The notes under the pieces: model-generated | Database searches by the model: none | What the model was told of the DNA's origin: nothing | Seen by the model: only the letters and a program-made list of their open reading frames with translations | Made by a program: the position numbers and the translations under genes | Part shown: one piece after another, positions 1 through 9,530 of the stretch | Layout: each line of letters starts with the position of its first letter | Position numbering within the stretch: the first letter of the stretch is position 1 | Assembly: GCA_002347025.1 (NCBI GenBank) | Contig: DEAE01000010.1 | Span: 77,707 to 141,706 of the forward strand | DNA length: 64,000 nt | Direction: 5' to 3' | Source of the DNA: Acidobacteria bacterium UBA2990 | GTDB lineage: Bacteria > Acidobacteriota > Vicinamibacteria > Vicinamibacterales > UBA8438

Positions 1-575
1 GTCCTCCTCGTGTGAATCAAGTCATCCGAGAGGCATTGGCCCGCGGTGCAGACCGGGCCATTCATGTCGAAGCCGAAAGCCTCGCCTCGGCTGATGGGGC
101 CATGGTAGCTGAGGCCCTAGCGGCTCCTATGGAGGAGGAACAATTCGACTTGGTTCTAACGGGCCTGCAATCGGATGATCAGGGTTTCGCACAGACCGGT
201 GTAGTGTTGGCCGAGTTTCTGAGTATTCCTCACGCTACTATCATTATGGAAGTACAGGTGGGTGCCGGGCGGGTTCGGGTAAAACGGGAACTGGAGGGAG
301 GTTGGTTCCAATGGGTCTCGATGTCAACCCCCGCTTTGCTCACTATTCAGAGTGGAATTAACCAGCTTCGCTACGCCACTCTGAAGGGAATCATGGCAGC
401 TAAGAAGAAAGAGGTTCGCCTGGTTGAGCCGCCTGCCGAACTGGCTCGACGTCAAGAGATCTTGATGCTGTCCGTTCCTGAAAGAACAAAAGAAATTAGG
501 TTGTTCGATGGGGCACCTGCCGAGGCAGCAGGGAAGCTGGTTCAGGCCCTTAAAGACGACGCTCGAGTGATTTAG
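1..575 (+). CDS. etfB: Electron transfer flavoprotein beta subunit, 5' end cut by window
   Basis: Beta subunit of the FAD/AMP heterodimer that collects electrons from acyl-CoA and other flavin dehydrogenases. The frame is open to the left edge, so the first GTG seen (base 12) is internal; about 190 of the usual 250-260 residues remain. The visible part has the family pattern ALARGADRAIHV near the start and the C-terminal NQLRYATLKGIMAAKKKEV, which corresponds to the EtfB segment around the AMP site and the recognition loop. It is followed after 64 bases by etfA on the same strand, then by the quinone oxidoreductase, so the three form one functional unit. Identification is firm; only the N-terminus is missing. 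Confidence 0.93.
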   Translation, partial: PPRVNQVIREALARGADRAIHVEAESLASADGAMVAEALAAPMEEEQFDLVLTGLQSDDQGFAQTGVVLAEFLSIPHATIIMEVQVGAGRVRVKRELEGGWFQWVSMSTPALLTIQSGINQLRYATLKGIMAAKKKEVRLVEPPAELARRQEILMLSVPERTKEIRLFDGAPAEAAGKLVQALKDDARVI

Positions 576-639
576 GTTCTTAGAGCTACTTGAGCCGAGG
601 CTTTATCAACAAGTTTAAACCGAGAGAGCTGTTAGTTTC

Positions 640-1599
640 ATGATTCTTGTTATTGCTGAACAAAGGGACGGGGTTCTGCATCAGGCAAGTTGGGAAGCAG
701 TTGTTGCTGCTCAGCGAACAACCCAGGCAGTCCAGGTGTTGGTGGCTGGCTCTGGGGTGATGTCGGTTGCTGAGGATCTAGCGACGGCTGATATCGATTC
801 AGTATTGATGATTGATCATCCCTTGCTCGAGGCTTATACCCCAGACGGATTTATTGAAGCGATTAGTCAAGTTGTTAGGTCGATGTCGCCAGATGCGGTC
901 TTTCTGGCTCACACGTATCAGAGTCGAGAATTTGCTCCTAGATTGGCAGCGCGCTTTCAGCAGACTCTGGTTACCGACTGTGTTGCGACTAAGCAAGTTG
1001 GCGACCGTTTGGTTTTTGTTAGACCGATGTTTCAAGGGAAGTTCGTGGCTGATGTTGCTCCCGTCGCTTTGTCACCATGTTTTGCGAGTTTCCAGATCGG
1101 GGCTTTTCGCCAAGACGCGGTCGTGCGCGGTTCAGATTCTGCTGCTATATACCCTCAAGAGGTAGTCATCCAGGATGACATGATTCGACAAGAAGTTGAG
1201 CCGCCCTTTCAGGAAGCCAAGCAGGCTGTGGATCTCTCACAGGCAGAACGTATTGTAGCTGTTGGTCGTGGCATCAAGTCGAAGGATCACATAGAGCTTG
1301 TCGAGCGTTTGGCTGCCGCTCTTGGGGCTGAGGTGGCTGCTTCTCGGCCGATCTGTGATTCCGGGTGGTTGCCAATGGATCGTCAAATTGGGAGTTCTGG
1401 ACAAACTGTTTCTCCAAAGCTATATCTTGCCTTGGGAATCTCTGGAGCCATACAACACCTTGTAGGGATGAAGGGCTCTCGCACTATCGTTGCTGTCAAC
1501 AAGGATCCAGATGCTCCGATCTTTGAGGTGGCCGATTTTGGTATTGTGGGTGATCTCTTCGAGGTCGTGCCGGCCATCATCTCGGCCCTCAGTGAATGA
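640..1599 (+). CDS. etfA: Electron transfer flavoprotein alpha subunit
   Basis: Alpha subunit of ETF, 319 residues, the normal length. The C-terminal FAD domain is clear: DRQIGSSGQTVSPKLYLALG, then SGAIQHLVGMKGSRTIVAVN and NKDPDAPIFEVADFGIVGDL, all hallmark EtfA segments that bind FAD. The N-terminal half is the usual variable domain. The start at 640 has only a weak purine stretch before it. The stop codon overlaps the start of the next gene (ATGA at 1596-1599), so translation of ETF and its quinone reductase is probably coupled. This means soluble electron carrier and membrane acceptor are made together, as expected for fatty-acid or amino-acid oxidation. Confidence 0.96.
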   Translation: MILVIAEQRDGVLHQASWEAVVAAQRTTQAVQVLVAGSGVMSVAEDLATADIDSVLMIDHPLLEAYTPDGFIEAISQVVRSMSPDAVFLAHTYQSREFAPRLAARFQQTLVTDCVATKQVGDRLVFVRPMFQGKFVADVAPVALSPCFASFQIGAFRQDAVVRGSDSAAIYPQEVVIQDDMIRQEVEPPFQEAKQAVDLSQAERIVAVGRGIKSKDHIELVERLAAALGAEVAASRPICDSGWLPMDRQIGSSGQTVSPKLYLALGISGAIQHLVGMKGSRTIVAVNKDPDAPIFEVADFGIVGDLFEVVPAIISALSE

Positions 1600-3254
1600 T
1601 GCATAGAGAGGTTCTTGAAGTAGATGTATTGGTGGTCGGTGCCGGCCCGGCTGGGCTGTCTGCAGCGATCCGGGTGGCAGAGTCGTCGCGGCGCGCGGGT
1701 GGAGAACCACTTGCCGTGGCGGTTATTGAAAAATCGAGGCAGAGCGGCTCCCATATTCTGTCTGGTGCAGTGCTTGATATATCAGGTTTGGATGAGTTGT
1801 TACCTGACTGGAAGGCTCGCGGGGCACCTGTCGACACTTTGGTGAGTAGCGACAAAATTTACTATCTCACCAGCCGGTCAAAGCTGCGGTTTCCCTTTAA
1901 TGGTCCACTCAACAATCACGGGAATTATGTTATTTCTCTGAGTCGGTTTGTCAGGTGGCTGACCGGGCAGGCTGAGGCAGAGGGTGTCGATGTCTTCACA
2001 GGTTTTGGTGGGAGTGAGATCCTCTACGATGGGGAACGTGTAGTTGGTGTGCGTACTGGCGACCGTGGTGTTGATAAACAGGGGGTTGAGAAGTCCAACT
2101 TTGAGCCAGGCGTCGATATAAGGGCAGCAGTTACGATCTTCGCTGACGGAGTGCGTGGGAACCTTACGAAGACCTTGGTCAAGGACTTGGTGCTTGAAGG
2201 GCCTCAACCTCAGACCTATGCTCTGGGAATTAAGGAATTATGGGAATTACCACCAGGCAAGGTGATTCCTGGGCATGTGATTCACACGCTGGGCTATCCG
2301 TTGCGGAACGAGGAATTTGGAGGAGGGTTTGTTTACACCCTACCCGAAGGACGGATCTCGGTTGGGCTTGTTGTGGGTCTCGACTACCGTGACCCCCGCT
2401 TTGATCCGCATATGGCATTTCAGCGATTTAAGCAGCACCCAGCCATTGCTTCCTTGCTAGCTGGAGGACGGATGCTTCGATATGGGGCAAAAGCGCTGCC
2501 AGAGGGTGGCTGGTATGCTCTTCCGCGCTGCCATGTTGCTGGAGGCCTGATTGTGGGCGACGCAGCTGGGTTTTTGAACTCGATGCGGCTCAAAGGTATC
2601 CATCTCGCAATGAAGAGCGGTATCTGTGCCGGAGACACCGCCGTCGAGGCAATTCGCTCCAGTGATGTGTCTGCATCCAAGCTTGCAGCATTTCAAAAAC
2701 GAATCATCGCTGGTAGTGTGCGCCGTGAGCTATATCCCGTGCGGAACGTTCATCAGGCGTTCGGTCGCGGCTTGCTGGCAGGACTAGCTTTCTCGGCTTG
2801 GTCTATGGTGACAGGTGGTTGGTGTTTTAAGAGGATGCTGCCCAACGAAGTTGGGCATGCAAGGATGGCTAGTATCTCTCGATACTACGGAACCGAGCCT
2901 CAGGATATCAGGGTTAGTAGCAATGCTGTGACTGTTGATCGCACCCTAACTTTCGACAAGCTGACTAATGTGCATTACTCCGGTACTCGTCATGATGAGG
3001 ACCAGCCGGTTCACCTTCTTGTGAAGGACACTGATCTGTGCCGTTCTCGGTGCCGAGAACTTTACGGTAATCCCTGCATCCATTTTTGTCCGGCGCATGT
3101 TTATGAAATGGTGGATGATGGGCATGGGCCTCGATTGCAGATCAATGCATCGAACTGTGTGCATTGTAAGACTTGCGATATTGTTGATCCCTTTCAGGTT
3201 ATTGATTGGGTGCCGCCTGAAGGTGGGGGTGGTCCGGAGTATGAAGGGATGTGA
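1596..3254 (+). CDS. Electron transfer flavoprotein:ubiquinone oxidoreductase
   Basis: Flavin and 4Fe-4S protein that reoxidises reduced ETF and passes electrons to membrane quinone; 552 residues, the usual size. It has the N-terminal dinucleotide motif VVGAGPAGLSAA (GxGxxG at residues 15-20), a second FAD segment IVGDAAGFLNSMRLKGIHLA, and a C-terminal ferredoxin-like domain with cysteines in HFCPAHVYE and CVHCKTCDI that match the ETF-QO cluster ligands. The ATG lies inside the etfA stop (4-base overlap). The 3' end overlaps the proposed start of the acyltransferase gene. Nothing in it looks truncated. Confidence 0.95.
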   Translation: MMHREVLEVDVLVVGAGPAGLSAAIRVAESSRRAGGEPLAVAVIEKSRQSGSHILSGAVLDISGLDELLPDWKARGAPVDTLVSSDKIYYLTSRSKLRFPFNGPLNNHGNYVISLSRFVRWLTGQAEAEGVDVFTGFGGSEILYDGERVVGVRTGDRGVDKQGVEKSNFEPGVDIRAAVTIFADGVRGNLTKTLVKDLVLEGPQPQTYALGIKELWELPPGKVIPGHVIHTLGYPLRNEEFGGGFVYTLPEGRISVGLVVGLDYRDPRFDPHMAFQRFKQHPAIASLLAGGRMLRYGAKALPEGGWYALPRCHVAGGLIVGDAAGFLNSMRLKGIHLAMKSGICAGDTAVEAIRSSDVSASKLAAFQKRIIAGSVRRELYPVRNVHQAFGRGLLAGLAFSAWSMVTGGWCFKRMLPNEVGHARMASISRYYGTEPQDIRVSSNAVTVDRTLTFDKLTNVHYSGTRHDEDQPVHLLVKDTDLCRSRCRELYGNPCIHFCPAHVYEMVDDGHGPRLQINASNCVHCKTCDIVDPFQVIDWVPPEGGGGPEYEGM

Positions 3255-3984
3255 TGCACCAGGATCGGATTCCATCCCACATGCTGATAAGGTGAGAACC
3301 ACAGCTGACAAGATGGTGTTGACGCGAGGGCAGGTCGTTCGGGCAGCAATTATTGCTGGAGTGGGAGCGCCATTGATTCGGACTCTTGGCCACACCATGC
3401 GATGGTATGTAGATGGCCTTGAGCATCATGAAGCTATTTTGGCACGTGGGCGTCAACCGATTTTTGCTTTTTGGCATGGCCGAATTCTCGCGGCAACCTA
3501 TTACTGGAGGAACCGTGGCATCGTCGTTATGACGAGCCAGAATTTCGATGGTGAATGGATTGCTCAGATCATCAAGCGGTTTGGCTATGGTACGGCACGT
3601 GGTTCTACATCACGGGGTGCTAAGAGGGCACTCATTCAGCTGAGGCGGGAGGTGAAAGCTGGCCGACCGGTGGCATTCACCGTAGACGGTCCACGCGGCC
3701 CTGCTAGGAGAGTGCAGCCTGGGGCGGTTTGGCTTGCTGGGGTGACGGGTAACCCCATTCTGCCATTTCACATCGAGGCGGACCACTATTGGTCAGCTGA
3801 TAGTTGGGACCGTACCCAGATACCACGTCCGTTCAGCCACAATTACATTGCGATTGGGGCACCTTTTGAAGTGCCTGATCCTTCTCGTGATGGGGTGCTT
3901 GCTAAGTATCAGATAGCGCTTGAACAGGAATTATCCAAGTTGGCTAACCGTGCTGCAGAGTGGTCAACTTCACATGATGGATAG
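3241..3984 (+). CDS. DUF374 lysophospholipid acyltransferase-like protein
   Basis: Member of the DUF374 family, a branch of the PlsC/LPLAT-like acyltransferases thought to act in envelope lipid synthesis. Visible family motifs are FAFWHGRILA, SQNFDGEWIAQIIKRFGYG, ARGSTSRGAKRAL and VDGPRGPARRVQPG. The reading frame is open further left (to 3097), but that part lies wholly inside the ETF-QO gene. I place the start at ATG 3241, overlapping ETF-QO by 14 bases and giving 247 residues; ATG 3313 is the other option. The exact substrate cannot be read from the sequence; an outer-membrane lipid role fits a diderm cell. Confidence 0.8.
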   Translation: MKGCDAPGSDSIPHADKVRTTADKMVLTRGQVVRAAIIAGVGAPLIRTLGHTMRWYVDGLEHHEAILARGRQPIFAFWHGRILAATYYWRNRGIVVMTSQNFDGEWIAQIIKRFGYGTARGSTSRGAKRALIQLRREVKAGRPVAFTVDGPRGPARRVQPGAVWLAGVTGNPILPFHIEADHYWSADSWDRTQIPRPFSHNYIAIGAPFEVPDPSRDGVLAKYQIALEQELSKLANRAAEWSTSHDG

Positions 3985-4022
3985 GCCAAGTCTTGGGGAA
4001 TCGAGGCTGAGGGTATATTGCG

Positions 4023-5048
4023 ATGCGTCTCATTGGAAGTGATCGATTTGGCGATCACCAACCGCCAAATGGACATCCGGAGAGACCGGCTCGATCCCGG
4101 GTCATGGCCGATGTCAGCCGCCGTTGGGTAGAGACTGGAGGTTTCCTGACAGCTCCCCGTATCGCAACGAGAGACGAGCTTTTTAGGGTGCATTCATTGA
4201 CCTATGTAGACCAAGTGGCTGGAACAGCTGGTAAGCGCGTCCAACTCGATCAGGACACTTTCACATCATCTAGTTCCTATGGTATCGCCCGGTTAGCTGC
4301 TGGGGCTGCCATTGGTGCGGTTGAGTTTACGGTGGCAGAGCAAGCTCCGTCTATGGCGTTGGTCCGGCCTCCTGGGCACCATGCAGAGGCTGACCGAGCT
4401 ATGGGTTTCTGTTTATTCAACAACGTTGCTGTAGCAGCTGCTTCAGCTCGAGTGGCTGGATTGGAACGTGTGGCTATTGTCGATTACGATGTTCACCATG
4501 GAAATGGGACGCAGTGGATGTTTTACGACGATCCAACAGTGCTATATGTCTCGTTGCATCAATTTCCGTTTTATCCTGGGACGGGTGCGGTGAATGAGGT
4601 AGGAAGCGCCGGAGGACGAGGTTTTACTCTTAATATTCCGCTTGAAGCCGGTTCTGGCGATGCCGATTACGATCTAGTTATGAGGGAATTGGTCGCCCCA
4701 GTCGTCACAGCTTTTCACCCGAAATTGATTCTTTTGTCTGCCGGATATGATGCCCACATTCGCGATCCGCTTGGAGGGATGGAACTGTCGACTGAGGGAT
4801 ACTCGGTGATGACTTCACACATTCAGCGGCTAGCAGCAAGTTGTTGCTCTGGCATGCTCGCAGTGGTCACCGAAGGGGGATATGACATTCAAGCCCTCGA
4901 GTCTTGTCTGGATTCCACACTATTACAGCTCGCCGGTGGACCAACGCCGATGGGACGGCCCATTCGAGGAGATACTCGTCGGGCTGAGGCTGTAATTCCT
5001 ATGGTCAGACGCGAACTTGGCCAGTACTGGCCGGGTGTGTTGGGTTGA
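4023..5048 (+). CDS. Histone deacetylase / acetylpolyamine amidohydrolase family protein
   Basis: Zinc-dependent amidohydrolase of the class II HDAC/AcuC/APAH superfamily, 341 residues. Catalytic and metal-binding segments are all present: RPPGHHAE (His-His pair), VDYDVHHGNGTQ (Asp and His zinc ligands), LSAGYDAH (third ligand Asp) and TEGGYD. Bacterial members deacetylate acetylpolyamines or acetyl-lysine (AcuC type); which one applies here is not decided by these motifs. It starts 38 bases after the acyltransferase gene, so it may be the last gene of the etf transcription unit. The 169 bases downstream to leuS hold a -10-like TATAAT. Confidence 0.88.
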   Translation: MRLIGSDRFGDHQPPNGHPERPARSRVMADVSRRWVETGGFLTAPRIATRDELFRVHSLTYVDQVAGTAGKRVQLDQDTFTSSSSYGIARLAAGAAIGAVEFTVAEQAPSMALVRPPGHHAEADRAMGFCLFNNVAVAAASARVAGLERVAIVDYDVHHGNGTQWMFYDDPTVLYVSLHQFPFYPGTGAVNEVGSAGGRGFTLNIPLEAGSGDADYDLVMRELVAPVVTAFHPKLILLSAGYDAHIRDPLGGMELSTEGYSVMTSHIQRLAASCCSGMLAVVTEGGYDIQALESCLDSTLLQLAGGPTPMGRPIRGDTRRAEAVIPMVRRELGQYWPGVLG

Positions 5049-5158
5049 TGGTGTCCGGTCAGTGTTTAGGCTGGTAGCGGGCGTCGTTTAGCGCTGTACC
5101 GAACGTGTGAAGGCTGCCAGGCGGAAGGTCCTCTAGTAGAGGGTACTAAATCGCTTGG

Positions 5159-5164
5159 TATAAT
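5159..5164 (+). promoter_or_regulatory. -10-like hexamer upstream of leuS
   Basis: A perfect TATAAT lies 53 bases before the GTG start of leuS, in the 169-base gap after the HDAC gene. No convincing -35 hexamer is seen at 16-18 bases spacing, so this is a tentative promoter. Confidence 0.3.
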
Positions 5165-5217
5165 TGCTTGGCGCCGTCTGTGTTTCCTGAGCTTATTCTT
5201 AGCCGATCTTAACTATC

Positions 5218-7761
5218 GTGTCAGACTACGATCCGCAGGCAATCGAAGCGAAATGGCAGAAACGCTGGTCCGATGAGCGTGCCTTTGAGGTTAGTGAGGA
5301 TCCGGACCGGCCCAAATATTATTGCCTGGTAATGTTCGCTTACCCGTCCGGGCACGCCCATGTTGGTCATGTGCGAAATTACATGATAGGAGACGTAATT
5401 TCGCGAATGAAGCGCATGCGCGGTTTCAATGTGCTACATCCTTTCGGATGGGATGCTTTCGGACTTCCAGCCGAAAACGCGGCTATCAAGAATCGTACCC
5501 ATCCAGAAGCCTGGACGCTGGACAACATAGCCCACATGAAAGGGCAGTTGGAGCGACTGGGTATCAGCTATGCCTGGGACCGAGAGTTTGCTACCTGTGA
5601 GTCTAGCTACTACAAATGGAATCAGTGGCTATTTCTCAAGATGTTCGAGCGGGACTTGGCCTACCGCCGTCGTTCTACAGTCAACTGGTGTCCGAGTTGT
5701 ACGACAGTGCTTGCCAACGAACAAGTTATCGACGGAGTTTGTTGGAGATGTAGCGCTGCGGTTCAATCCCGTGATCTAGAGCAGTGGTTTCTACGAATTA
5801 CGCGTTACGCTGACGGGTTGCTGGATGGCATGGATCGACTCGGCGAGTGGCCAGCCAAAGTGCTGACGATGCAACGCAATTGGGTAGGAAGGTCTGAGGG
5901 CGCCCGAGTGCGGTTTGCCGTCCCAATGCATAGCGGTGTCTCGGGGGAAATTGAAGTTTTCACGACTCGTATCGATACTATCTTTGGTGCGACCTGTGTC
6001 TTGTTAGCGCCAGAGCACTCCCTGATCGATCATTTGTTGACAGAGGGGAACCCTTCAGAAAAGCTCAGCCAAAAAATTAGAGAATTTCGCGCGTTGGACC
6101 GGACCGATCGGATGACGGGAGCGGTTGAGAAGGAAGGTTTTGCCACTGGTCTATCTTGCCTGAACCCGTTTACGGGAAAACTGATACCTGTGTGGGTGGC
6201 CAATTTTGTTCTCGCTGAATATGGAACTGGGGCGGTGATGGCTGTGCCGGCTCACGACCAGCGTGATTTTGAGTTTGCCAAGAAGTATGACTTGCCAATT
6301 AAGGTCGTAGTACGGCCGAAGGCCAGAGAAGGTGAATCGATTGAGGAAGTCCCTCTTGATGAAGCCTACACTGGACCGGGATCATTGGTGAATTCTGGAG
6401 AATTTACGGGACTTTCGACTGAGGATGCTGCAAACAAGCTAACTCAGGAAGCCGAATCGCGGAGGGTGGGGCAGTCGACGGTTCAGTATAGGCTGAAAGA
6501 TTGGGGGATTTCTCGTCAGCGGTACTGGGGGACTCCCATTCCAATCATTCATTGCGATGCGTGTGGGCTACAACCTGTACCCTACGAAGAGCTCCCGGTT
6601 GAATTACCCAAAGTCGTGGAGTTTAGTGGGCAAGGAGACTCTCCACTAGCGCAGATTGAGGAGTTTCTAAATACCACCTGCCCGTCGTGTAAAGGACCGG
6701 CTCGGCGGGAGACCGACACGATGGATACGTTTGTCGACTCCTCCTGGTATTTTTACCGTTACTGTGATCCCTCTAACGACCAGCAGCCCTTTGATCCAGA
6801 TACTGTCGGCTATTGGGGTCCTGTTGACTTCTATATTGGTGGAGTTGAGCATGCCATCCTCCATCTGATTTACTCTCGTTTCTTTTGCCGGGTCTTTAAG
6901 GACCTCGGGTTGGTAGATCACGATGAGCCGTTTACCCGCTTGTTGACTCAGGGTATGGTTCTCCGAAACGGCGCCGTGATGTCGAAGTCAAAAGGGAACG
7001 TCGTTGACCCCGACCAGATGATCGAGCGTTACGGAGCCGATGCTCTACGGCTTTATGAGATGTTTGTGGCGCCACCTGAGAAGGAAATTGAGTGGACCGA
7101 TTCAGGGCTTGAGGGCAGTTTCCGGTTCTTGACAAGGGTGTGGCGTCTTGTTACCGGTCTGTGTGACCTGGTGGTTGACCTTCCGGAGGATGCTCTTGGT
7201 AGGCAGTTTGACGATGTCCATCGAGCGCTCCGTCGTAAAACCCATGAGTCCATTAAACGAGTGTCCGCGGACTTGGATCCTCGGGCGCATCTAAATACTG
7301 CCATATCGGCTTTGATGGAGCTGGTTAATGTGGTTTACGGATTTTGTGAGAAGCAAGACCTTGTTCTGCACACGTCTGGTGAGGTTCGGTCGTCTCAGTT
7401 GGCAACCATCGAGACCCGTGCGGTGCTTCGCGAGGCTCTTGAGGTGTTGGTGCTGATGTTGTCCCCATTTGCCCCACACTTGTGTGAAGAGCTGTGGGAG
7501 CGGATGGGCCACACGGCAGGTGTTGGTCAGCAGGATTGGCCAACTTCCGACGACTCCGTAGCACAGGCCGACGAAATCGTGATACCGGTACAGGTGAATG
7601 GCAAACTTAGAGGGCGGTTGACTGTGCCAGCCGATGTTTCTGAAGAGGTTTTACAAGAGGCTGCTCTGACTGAGGAGACGGTTCGAGCGCATACGGCGAA
7701 CAAGACAATTCTCCGGGTGGTTGTTGTGAAGCGGAAACTGGTGAATATTGTGGTTCGGTGA
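5218..7761 (+). CDS. leuS: Leucyl-tRNA synthetase
   Basis: Class I aminoacyl-tRNA synthetase that charges tRNA-Leu; 847 residues, full length. The HIGH-type motif is HVGH at residues 48-51 within YPSGHAHVGHVRNY, and the KMSKS-type motif is VMSKSKGNVVDP at about 587. The editing domain is seen (TTRIDTIFGAT, GTGAVMAVPAHDQRD), as is WFLRITRYADGLLDGM. The C-terminus has the usual VQVNGKLRG element. The start is a GTG without an obvious Shine-Dalgarno sequence; MSDYDPQAIEAKWQKRW is a standard N-terminus, so the start is secure. lptE and holA follow on the same strand, an order common in bacteria. Confidence 0.98.
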   Translation: MSDYDPQAIEAKWQKRWSDERAFEVSEDPDRPKYYCLVMFAYPSGHAHVGHVRNYMIGDVISRMKRMRGFNVLHPFGWDAFGLPAENAAIKNRTHPEAWTLDNIAHMKGQLERLGISYAWDREFATCESSYYKWNQWLFLKMFERDLAYRRRSTVNWCPSCTTVLANEQVIDGVCWRCSAAVQSRDLEQWFLRITRYADGLLDGMDRLGEWPAKVLTMQRNWVGRSEGARVRFAVPMHSGVSGEIEVFTTRIDTIFGATCVLLAPEHSLIDHLLTEGNPSEKLSQKIREFRALDRTDRMTGAVEKEGFATGLSCLNPFTGKLIPVWVANFVLAEYGTGAVMAVPAHDQRDFEFAKKYDLPIKVVVRPKAREGESIEEVPLDEAYTGPGSLVNSGEFTGLSTEDAANKLTQEAESRRVGQSTVQYRLKDWGISRQRYWGTPIPIIHCDACGLQPVPYEELPVELPKVVEFSGQGDSPLAQIEEFLNTTCPSCKGPARRETDTMDTFVDSSWYFYRYCDPSNDQQPFDPDTVGYWGPVDFYIGGVEHAILHLIYSRFFCRVFKDLGLVDHDEPFTRLLTQGMVLRNGAVMSKSKGNVVDPDQMIERYGADALRLYEMFVAPPEKEIEWTDSGLEGSFRFLTRVWRLVTGLCDLVVDLPEDALGRQFDDVHRALRRKTHESIKRVSADLDPRAHLNTAISALMELVNVVYGFCEKQDLVLHTSGEVRSSQLATIETRAVLREALEVLVLMLSPFAPHLCEELWERMGHTAGVGQQDWPTSDDSVAQADEIVIPVQVNGKLRGRLTVPADVSEEVLQEAALTEETVRAHTANKTILRVVVVKRKLVNIVVR

Positions 7762-7844
7762 TGGGCGTCGGCGGTGGAACTCATAATAAGTTGTCTGGTG
7801 AGTGACCTGAATCGAGCTCAAAATTCTTAATGAGTGAAGAAAAG

Positions 7845-8381
7845 ATGAGACTGCTAACATCCGTATGTCTGTTCTTGGTGGCGGTAGTAACCAGTGGATG
7901 TGGCTACACCTTGGCAGGGCAGGGGTCGTTCCTGCCTGAATATGTAGAGACGATCGGGGTTCCTCTATTTGGGAATGAGACCACAGTTTTTGAAGTTGAG
8001 CAAATGTTGACTCAACAGGTACGATCGGAGTTTATTGGTCGAGGTCAATACCGGGTGACTCCTGCCGACACAGGAGTAGATGCCTTGCTCACTGGCACGA
8101 TTAACGGGATTACGATCACACCCGCGACGTTTTCCGCTGGACAGCAAGCGTCAAGGTATGTGTTTTCCGTGACTGCAGCCATTGAATTTCGTGATGTTTC
8201 CACCAACGAAATCCTCTGGGAAAATCCAGCTCTAACGTTTAGCGATGAATATGATGTTGCTACGGGAAGTGGAGGTGAGATCGATGTCGCGCTCTTTTTC
8301 GGGCAGCAATCAAACACGATTGAGAGAATCGCTGGGGACTTCGCTGAAACAGTCGTGAGTTCTATTCTAGAGGCATTCTAG
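7845..8381 (+). CDS. lptE: LPS-assembly lipoprotein LptE
   Basis: Outer-membrane lipoprotein that plugs the LptD barrel during lipopolysaccharide export. From ATG 7845 the protein has 178 residues and begins with a short signal peptide ending in a lipobox VTSGC (lipidated Cys19) followed by GYTLAGQ, the characteristic LptE opening. The rest (YVETIGVPLFGNET, LTGTINGITI, EFRDVSTNEILWENP) fits the LptE/LPS-assembly fold. An ATG at 7830 would add five residues, but 7845 is preceded by the purine-rich gaagaaaag and gives a better signal peptide. Its presence implies an LPS-bearing outer membrane. Confidence 0.87.
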   Translation: MRLLTSVCLFLVAVVTSGCGYTLAGQGSFLPEYVETIGVPLFGNETTVFEVEQMLTQQVRSEFIGRGQYRVTPADTGVDALLTGTINGITITPATFSAGQQASRYVFSVTAAIEFRDVSTNEILWENPALTFSDEYDVATGSGGEIDVALFFGQQSNTIERIAGDFAETVVSSILEAF

Positions 8382-8462
8382 CCGGGAGGCTGCGGATGTG
8401 TTCTAAGCTGCCAGATAGGTTCTGCTCGAGAGTGTTTCCCGACGTTCAGGGCGGACTCTAGA

Positions 8463-9428
8463 ATGTCTTCTTCCTTAACCCCAGATGCAGCCCTGAAACA
8501 AATTTCCACTGGTGACCTAGCTCCCGTCTACCTGATTCTTGGAGACGATGATCAGGAAAAATCAGAGATGGCGGAAGCGTTTGAACAGGCTATAGACGAA
8601 GGATTGCGTGCGTTTAATGTCGATCGGCTAGATGGCAGTGAGGTGACTATATGGCGAATTCTAGAGTCGGCGCAAGCGTCCCCGATGATGGTTCCACGCC
8701 GCGTGGTGGTGGTCTATCGGTTGGAACGTTGTTTAATGCCTGCGCGTGAGGGCAAGGTAGCCGATGTTGAGCGAGAGGCGTTCGGGGCCTATCTTGACGC
8801 TCCATATTCACATGTCACTCTGGTCTTGGTGGCCGGTAACTTGGACAAGCGAACCAATCTTGTGAAGCACCTGTACAAAGCGGCGACGGTCGTGAATTGT
8901 GAGGTCATTAAAGACTTGAAAGATGCTGAGCGGTGGATTGAGCGTCGGGTAAGTGCGGAGGGACTGTCAATTGACGGGGAAGCGGCTCGTTTGATGGCTG
9001 CTGTCGGTGGGCCGAATCTTGCACGGTTGCGGGGTGATGTAGAGCGTCTGCTTATTTATGCTGCTAATCAACAAAATATCGGTGTGGACGAAGTCAGATC
9101 CACAATGGGTTCGGCAGTTGCCCATGATCATTGGGCACTCACGAACGCCATCTTACGCAATCAGGTCGAAAAAGCGCTGAAAGCGTTGTCGTTGATGTTG
9201 GCAGATGGAGCAATTCCTGTCGTGGTGCTTGGGCAGCTTAGGTGGATGGTGGGGGCGAAGAAAAGTAGGTTTCAGTCGGCCGTCTTTCCGCCCGGAAGAA
9301 TTCCGAGCGCAGTTGAAGCGATCTTTCGGACGGATCTGGCCTTGAAGCGTTCAGCTGGCGATCCTGAGGTGCTACTTGAGCGGCTTGTGATGGATCTATG
9401 TGGTGTGAATGTTGAGCAGACTAGCTAA
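8463..9428 (+). CDS. holA: DNA polymerase III delta subunit
   Basis: Clamp-loader delta subunit that opens the beta sliding clamp; 321 residues, normal size. Family features include the N-terminal PVYLILGDDDQEKSEMAEAF, AFNVDRLDGSEV, a central DLKDAERWIERRVSAEGL and the C-terminal collar LGQLRWMVGAKKSR. It has the usual place: downstream of leuS-lptE and convergent with rpsT, an arrangement found in many bacterial groups. No clear Shine-Dalgarno sequence precedes ATG 8463. Confidence 0.93.
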   Translation: MSSSLTPDAALKQISTGDLAPVYLILGDDDQEKSEMAEAFEQAIDEGLRAFNVDRLDGSEVTIWRILESAQASPMMVPRRVVVVYRLERCLMPAREGKVADVEREAFGAYLDAPYSHVTLVLVAGNLDKRTNLVKHLYKAATVVNCEVIKDLKDAERWIERRVSAEGLSIDGEAARLMAAVGGPNLARLRGDVERLLIYAANQQNIGVDEVRSTMGSAVAHDHWALTNAILRNQVEKALKALSLMLADGAIPVVVLGQLRWMVGAKKSRFQSAVFPPGRIPSAVEAIFRTDLALKRSAGDPEVLLERLVMDLCGVNVEQTS

Positions 9429-9530
9429 TTTGAGTGTTTTGACCCTTGCCAGATACGTGGATCGGTGAATGACCGTGGTCGACGGTTCCCAATTGGCAAA
9501 ACAGGATCGGGCGGCTTGGTTTTGGTGGTT

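Noticed and set aside
3097..3240. N-terminal extension of the DUF374 acyltransferase frame
   Set aside because: It lies entirely inside the iron-sulfur domain of ETF-QO and does not resemble the family; the start at 3241 is preferred.
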